The notes under the pieces are model-generated. The model had not been told where the DNA came from and made no database searches. It saw only the letters and a list, made by a program, of their open reading frames with translations. The position numbers and the translations under genes were made by a program. Source: Ferdinandcohnia sp036962685 (lineage in GTDB: Bacteria; Bacillota; Bacilli; Bacillales; Bacillaceae_L). Taken from it: a stretch of 64,000 nucleotides of DNA. Every line of letters starts with the position of its first letter. The first letter of the stretch is position 1. Shown here piece by piece: positions 59,668-64,000 of the stretch. The DNA lies in contig NZ_JBALOP010000004.1 of the NCBI RefSeq assembly GCF_036962685.1, forward strand, positions 27,543-91,542. The letters run 5' to 3'.

Positions 59668-61858
59668 TGCCTTCTTCCTCATACCCTAGGCGAAGATAAA
59701 TTTCTTCGATTATTTTTTGTGCAGCAACTGGGATTACTGTACCAGGTCCAAAAATAGCTGCGGCCCCTTGCTCTTTTAAGTAATCATAATCCTGTGCTGG
59801 GATAACTCCACCAACTATTACAATAATATCTTCTCGCCCTAGTTTCCTTAGCTCTTCAATTAGCTGAGGAAGTAATGTTTTATGTCCTGCCGCAAGTGAA
59901 CTCATTCCAACGACATGAACATCATTTTCCACTGCTTGAAGTGCAGTTTCTTCTGGAGTTTGGAATAATGGCCCGATATCAACGTCAAAGCCTAGATCTG
60001 CAAAAGCAGTAGAAATGACCTTCGCTCCACGATCATGGCCATCCTGCCCCATTTTTGCTATTAGGATTCTCGGGCGTCTTCCCTCATTTTCTAAAAATTC
60101 ATCTGTCATTTTCTTCACGTTTATAATCTCGTCCTCATTTGAATATTCAGAGCTATAAATTCCACTAATTGAACGAATAACAGCTTTATGCCGTGCTGAT
60201 GCTTTTTCAACTGCATTTGAAATCTCTCCAAGCGTTGCACGTACTCTGGCGGCATTAACAGCTAGCTCCAACAAATTTCCTTCACCAGTTTCAACTGCTT
60301 TAGTAATGGCAGCCAACGCCTCTTCCACTTTACTGTCCTCACGTGAAACTTTTAATTCATTGAGTCTTTCAATTTGTTTGAGTCGAACAGCTGTATTGTC
60401 AATGTCTAAAATATCAATTGGATCTTCTTTTTGTAATCGGTATTTATTTACACCAATGATCGTCTCTTTACCGGAATCAATTCTTGCTTGACGTCTTGCT
60501 GAAGCTTCTTCAATTCGCATTTTTGGAAGACCCGTTTCAATTGCCTTAGTCATTCCACCAAGTGCCTCAATTTCTTCAATATGTTTCCAAGCTCGTTCCA
60601 TGAGCTCACTAGTTAAAGTTTCCACATAGTAGGAGCCACCCCATGGATCAATCACATTACAAATTCCAGTTTCATCCTGTAAATATAGCTGCGTATTTCG
60701 AGCGATTCGAGCTGAAAAATCAGTAGGAAGTGCAATTGCTTCATCCAGAGCATTTGTGTGCAGGGATTGGGTATGACCAGAGACGGCCGCCAATGCCTCA
60801 ATGCATGTTCTTGTCACATTATTATATGGGTCTTGCTCAGTCAAGCTCCAACCTGAAGTCTGTGAATGCGTCCTTAATGCCAGTGATTTCGGGCTTTTAG
60901 GATTGAAGGCTTTCATCATTTGTGCCCAAATGAGTCGTGCCGCCCTCATCTTTGCAACCTCCATAAAATAGTTCATACCGATTGCCCAGAAGAAAGACAA
61001 TCTAGGAGCAAAGGAATCAATATCTATCCCCTTCTTAATACCTGTTCGAACATATTCCAACCCATCTGCTAAAGTATATGCTAATTCAAGATCTGCTGGT
61101 GCTCCTGCTTCCTGCATATGATACCCAGAAATACTAATGCTATTGAATTTCGGCATGTTTTTTGACGTATACTCAAAAATATCTGAAATGATCCTCATTG
61201 AGGTTTCCGGTGGATAAATATATGTATTTCTCACCATATACTCTTTTAAAATATCATTTTGAATCGTTCCTGATAATTTTTCAGGAGGAACCCCTTGCTC
61301 CTCTGCAGTGACAATATAAAATGCCATAATCGGAAGTACAGCACCATTCATCGTCATCGACACACTCATTTGATCAAGTGGAATTCCATCAAATAATGTC
61401 TTCATATCTAAGATTGAATCAATCGCTACCCCAGCTTTACCAACATCGCCAACAACACGAGGGTGGTTCGAATCATAGCCACGGTGAGTGGCTAAGTCAA
61501 ATGCAACAGAGAGACCCTTTTGTCCCATTGCAAGGTTTCGGCGGTAAAAAGCATTACTTTCCTCTGCAGTGGAAAAGCCAGCATATTGTCGAACAGTCCA
61601 AGGACGGTTCACATACATCGTTGGATAGGGTCCTCTTAAAAACGGAGGAACACCAGGCATGTAATCAAGATGAGTCATCCCATCCATATCCTCTGCTGTA
61701 TATAAAGGTTTTACGGCAATCTGTTCGTTTGTTTCAAATAGTAAATCATCAAAAGTTTGCTTGATTTCTTCCTCCACTTTTTTACGCCATTTTTCAGGAG
61801 TGGATGATGTATTGGATTTTTTAAGCCTTATATTTGAAAGATCAAGTCTTTTGGCCAT
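59660..61858 (-). CDS. mutB: Methylmalonyl-CoA mutase large (catalytic) subunit
   Basis: A 732-residue B12 enzyme that turns (R)-methylmalonyl-CoA into succinyl-CoA. It has the N-terminal substrate barrel (RPWTVRQYAGFSTAEESN; MNYFMEVAKMRAARLIWAQM) and a C-terminal cobalamin domain with the base-off motif DGHDRG in KMGQDGHDRGAKVI, plus SSLAAGHKTL and VGGVIP. All cofactor residues are present. One base separates it from mutA. Confidence 0.96.
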   Translation of the reverse strand: MAKRLDLSNIRLKKSNTSSTPEKWRKKVEEEIKQTFDDLLFETNEQIAVKPLYTAEDMDGMTHLDYMPGVPPFLRGPYPTMYVNRPWTVRQYAGFSTAEESNAFYRRNLAMGQKGLSVAFDLATHRGYDSNHPRVVGDVGKAGVAIDSILDMKTLFDGIPLDQMSVSMTMNGAVLPIMAFYIVTAEEQGVPPEKLSGTIQNDILKEYMVRNTYIYPPETSMRIISDIFEYTSKNMPKFNSISISGYHMQEAGAPADLELAYTLADGLEYVRTGIKKGIDIDSFAPRLSFFWAIGMNYFMEVAKMRAARLIWAQMMKAFNPKSPKSLALRTHSQTSGWSLTEQDPYNNVTRTCIEALAAVSGHTQSLHTNALDEAIALPTDFSARIARNTQLYLQDETGICNVIDPWGGSYYVETLTSELMERAWKHIEEIEALGGMTKAIETGLPKMRIEEASARRQARIDSGKETIIGVNKYRLQKEDPIDILDIDNTAVRLKQIERLNELKVSREDSKVEEALAAITKAVETGEGNLLELAVNAARVRATLGEISNAVEKASARHKAVIRSISGIYSSEYSNEDEIINVKKMTDEFLENEGRRPRILIAKMGQDGHDRGAKVISTAFADLGFDVDIGPLFQTPEETALQAVENDVHVVGMSSLAAGHKTLLPQLIEELRKLGREDIIVIVGGVIPAQDYDYLKEQGAAAIFGPGTVIPVAAQKIIEEIYLRLGYEEEGND

Positions 61859-61859
61859 G

Positions 61860-63758
61860 TTATCTCACCCCCATTTCTTGTTGTAATTGATGTAAAAATG
61901 CAAAGCAATCTGTACCAATATGGATAAAGTCATTTATCCCTATGTTTCTATAAAACTGTTCATTTTCTTGTTTTCCGGCAATAAAAAGTCGAATATCAGG
62001 GTTCGTTTTTTTAAGTTCATTACAGATACCTGGGACCATTTCTCCGTATGATTCGTCATTCCCACAAATAATATAGGCTGTTAGATTAATAGTTTGTGCG
62101 CCTTCAAGTGCATCTTCTACAGTTAAATATCCATCGTTTTTCACAACCTGGAAGCCACCCGCTTCAAAGAAACCTGAGATAAAATCAGCCCTTGGTTTAT
62201 GTTCTGGTATGGGACCTAAATTTAATAAGCCTACCTTAGGGCGGTTACCCGTCGATTTTAGATAGTCATCAGAAGCTTTTCGCAGTAGTTCAAAGCTTTC
62301 CGAGATTCTCACTGGAGTTATACGTTTGATTGTAATAGCTGCTTCTTTACTTTCACATGTGGCTTTTGTTTTGGTATTGCCGATTGGCTTTTCCTGAATA
62401 TTTGCATACATATTCGTACCAACTATTTTGTCATTTCGATTGTTCACATTTTTTTGTCTTTCTTGTAAAACTGAAGAAATACTTTCTTGAATAGTTCCTG
62501 CCTTTAAAGCCTCAAGCATTCCACCCTGGGATTCAATTTCGTCTAACAGTTCCCACGCTTTTTCTGCCAGTTCATTTGTCAATTTTTCTACATACCAAGA
62601 ACCACCCGCAGGATCAACCACCTTATTTAGGAAGGACTCCTCTCGAAGAATGGATTGTGTGTTTCTTGCAATCCTTCTTGAAAAAGAATCTGAATCCTTG
62701 ATTGGTTCATCAAAGGCTGAAACATGAAGGCTATCGATTCCACCTACAATCGCAGAAAATGCTTCTATTGTCGAGCGTAGCATATTGACATATGGGTCAT
62801 GAATGGTTTTCGTAAATGCTGATGTTCTTGCATGGATATGCATTTTAGAAGAATCTCCAGTTCCTCCATATGCTTCAATAATTGTCGCCCAAAGTATTTT
62901 TGCTGCTCTTAATTTGGCGATTTCCATAAAAATATTCGAGCCAATTGAAAAAGAAAATGTCATGTGCTGTGCAATATCATCAACAGTAAGCCCTCTCTCA
63001 AGTAGTTCGCTTATATATTCAATTCCCGTTCCCATTGTAAAAGCAATTTCCTGAACTGCGTTTGCTCCACCATTATGGTATAGGTCACCTTTCACAAGAA
63101 TCGTTCTTACATGTGGTTGATTTTCCATCGCCCATTTAACGGATTCAGCCAATTGGTCAAAGGCAGCTTCTGGTTTCATTGATAACTGTCCTTTTTCAGA
63201 TAAAATCGCAAGTGGATCCATCCCGATGGTGCCTTTAATGGAATCTGTATTTGCGTATGAATTAATTAGTGATAAAAATGGTAATAAATCGGTCCCGGTA
63301 TCAATTAGGACAGGTGTATTAGACAGTGAAATTCCATCGAATGCTTTTGCGATATCCTCTTGACTATGTAATGCAAGGCCCTCATCCGGGCTATTTTGTG
63401 GTTGTAATGTAAAATGGATCATTGTTTGACCATTTTGAAGAGCGTCCTTTAAGGCCACTTTAAAATCTTCTAGTGTTTTTACGTCAATTTCCTGACTAAT
63501 ATGCCACGGACAATTTACATAACCTGTGAGTTTTGAACCACGTACCATTGAACCTTCTCCAGGCATATCTTTTAGAAACGGTATTTCTTGAATGTCTTCC
63601 TTTGTATAAATAGGTTTCAGTGTGATTTTTTCATATGTTTGTTTATGTAATTTTTCAATGGGTTTTCCTTTTAATGATTTTTCTGCTTCCTGTTTCCATG
63701 TTTCGTAATCTATGGATGGAAAGGTAATATTCTGGTATTCTTTCGATTGCTTCGTCAC
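61860..63758 (-). CDS. mutA: Methylmalonyl-CoA mutase small subunit
   Basis: A 632-residue non-catalytic partner of MutB. The barrel and cobalamin-like domains are recognisable (FMEIAKLRAAKILWATI; NLGPIPEHKPRADFISG), but the B12 histidine motif DxHxxG of the large subunit is replaced by PEHKPR, as expected for the small subunit. The start is the GTG at 63758 with AAAGGGGGAAG upstream; the longer frame from 63791 includes that site as codons and was rejected. It is the first gene of mutA-mutB-meaB. Confidence 0.92.
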   Translation of the reverse strand: MTKQSKEYQNITFPSIDYETWKQEAEKSLKGKPIEKLHKQTYEKITLKPIYTKEDIQEIPFLKDMPGEGSMVRGSKLTGYVNCPWHISQEIDVKTLEDFKVALKDALQNGQTMIHFTLQPQNSPDEGLALHSQEDIAKAFDGISLSNTPVLIDTGTDLLPFLSLINSYANTDSIKGTIGMDPLAILSEKGQLSMKPEAAFDQLAESVKWAMENQPHVRTILVKGDLYHNGGANAVQEIAFTMGTGIEYISELLERGLTVDDIAQHMTFSFSIGSNIFMEIAKLRAAKILWATIIEAYGGTGDSSKMHIHARTSAFTKTIHDPYVNMLRSTIEAFSAIVGGIDSLHVSAFDEPIKDSDSFSRRIARNTQSILREESFLNKVVDPAGGSWYVEKLTNELAEKAWELLDEIESQGGMLEALKAGTIQESISSVLQERQKNVNNRNDKIVGTNMYANIQEKPIGNTKTKATCESKEAAITIKRITPVRISESFELLRKASDDYLKSTGNRPKVGLLNLGPIPEHKPRADFISGFFEAGGFQVVKNDGYLTVEDALEGAQTINLTAYIICGNDESYGEMVPGICNELKKTNPDIRLFIAGKQENEQFYRNIGINDFIHIGTDCFAFLHQLQQEMGVR

Positions 63759-63881
63759 AAGGCTTCCCCCTTTTATCGAAATCGCTTTCACCTATAAATT
63801 AATTTTAGTATATATATTGGGTTGTCGCAATGAATAGATGGAAGTTTAAAAGGGAGTTACTGTAAATATGGAGCTAGGATT

Positions 63882-64000
63882 TACCTCTAGAACTTGCGGT
63901 ACATACTTCTTCTAGTTCTGCGTAAGCGTGTACCTCTAGAACACTCTTGCGGTACATGCTCCTTCTTATTTTGCTTCTGCGTGTACCTCTAGAACACTCT
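63882..64000. repeat. Short tandem repeat at the window edge
   Basis: The unit TACCTCTAGAAC recurs at 63882, 63931 and 63984 (periods 49 and 53), each followed by (ACTCT)TGCGGTACAT and CTTCT.TT..CTGCG. The array continues beyond the window. The 242-base stretch from mutA to the end has no gene that I can see. Confidence 0.75.

Noticed and set aside
61378..61764. 128-codon plus-strand frame inside mutB
   Set aside because: It lies fully within the well-conserved mutB barrel on the other strand and has no recognisable domain.
63882..64000. CRISPR-like array
   Set aside because: The units have no constant-length direct repeats alternating with unique spacers; the spacing sequence is itself repeated, and no cas genes are near.

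Overview
The window is low-GC DNA from an endospore-forming member of the Bacillaceae. It carries spoVAA, the spoIIA operon (spoIIAA-spoIIAB-sigF), dacF, spoIIM, a gene for the FtsZ inhibitor MciZ and a Prli42 micro-gene. Its gene order follows, from memory, the Bacillus subtilis spoVA-sigF ... xerD-fur ... nudF-mciZ-yqkF ... yqjX-yqjW ... yqjQ-yqjP-proI ... rnz-zwf-polY ... yqjE-D-C-A-artRQP-brxB region. It is draft assembly sequence: three runs of N (7402-7438, 37037-37106, 48642-48647) all lie inside copies of one intergenic repeat. No rRNA, tRNA, CRISPR array or intact insertion sequence was seen.

Layout. 1-7.3 kb: forespore sporulation genes and a nucleoside salvage operon (deoB-pupG-pdp), all on the minus strand. 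7.6-12.3 kb: xerD-yqzK, fur, then nudF - endonuclease Q-like gene - spoIIM, with mciZ on the plus strand. 12.3-21.3 kb: yqkF, yqkE, a thiolase divergent from an HMG-CoA lyase, an SspL-like small spore protein candidate, a large RND transporter, yqkD/yqkC/yqkB and a CDGSH iron-sulfur protein. 21.5-34.5 kb looks like an accessory stretch interrupting the conserved order: a membrane-fused dihydroorotate dehydrogenase-like protein, a Fur-box-controlled flavin reductase, citR-citA, a ketopantoate reductase-like gene, a short zinc alcohol dehydrogenase and an acetyltransferase; the SOS genes yqjX/yqjW; then a CPBP protease, another acetyltransferase, a Xi-class GST-like protein and a VOC protein. 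34.7-46.8 kb: yqjQ-yqjP, a proline T-box and proI, an MFS transporter, two exported proteins, an SNF2/SWIM helicase with a nitroreductase, and rnz. 47-64 kb: zwf, DNA polymerase IV, a lone CheW-domain protein, a PepT-like peptidase, acyl-CoA carboxylase beta subunit plus methylmalonyl-CoA epimerase, prli42, yqjA, artPQR, brxB and mutA-mutB-meaB.

How the genes work together. The carboxylase beta subunit, epimerase, two-subunit methylmalonyl-CoA mutase and the MeaB chaperone make an almost complete propionyl-CoA to succinyl-CoA route; the biotin-carrying alpha subunit is not here. The deoB-pupG-pdp cluster routes nucleosides to pentose phosphates. Sporulation functions include SpoIIAA/AB/SigF, DacF, SpoVAA, SpoIIM and MciZ. 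Readable regulatory sites include candidate sigma-H, sigma-F and sigma-G promoters, a Fur box over a sigma-A promoter, two LexA boxes, a T-box, and a candidate arginine operator.

The least-explained content is non-coding. One family of roughly 130-270 bp intergenic elements has a separate hairpin at each end and about six copies here. A second family (GAAAAGCG...GAGCTAGAC) has three copies. Two gene cassettes (adh and CPBP) are flanked by direct repeats. Among proteins, the membrane-fused dehydrogenase-like protein with a duplicated C-terminal half is the most unusual. I did not identify a clearly new defence or mobile system.
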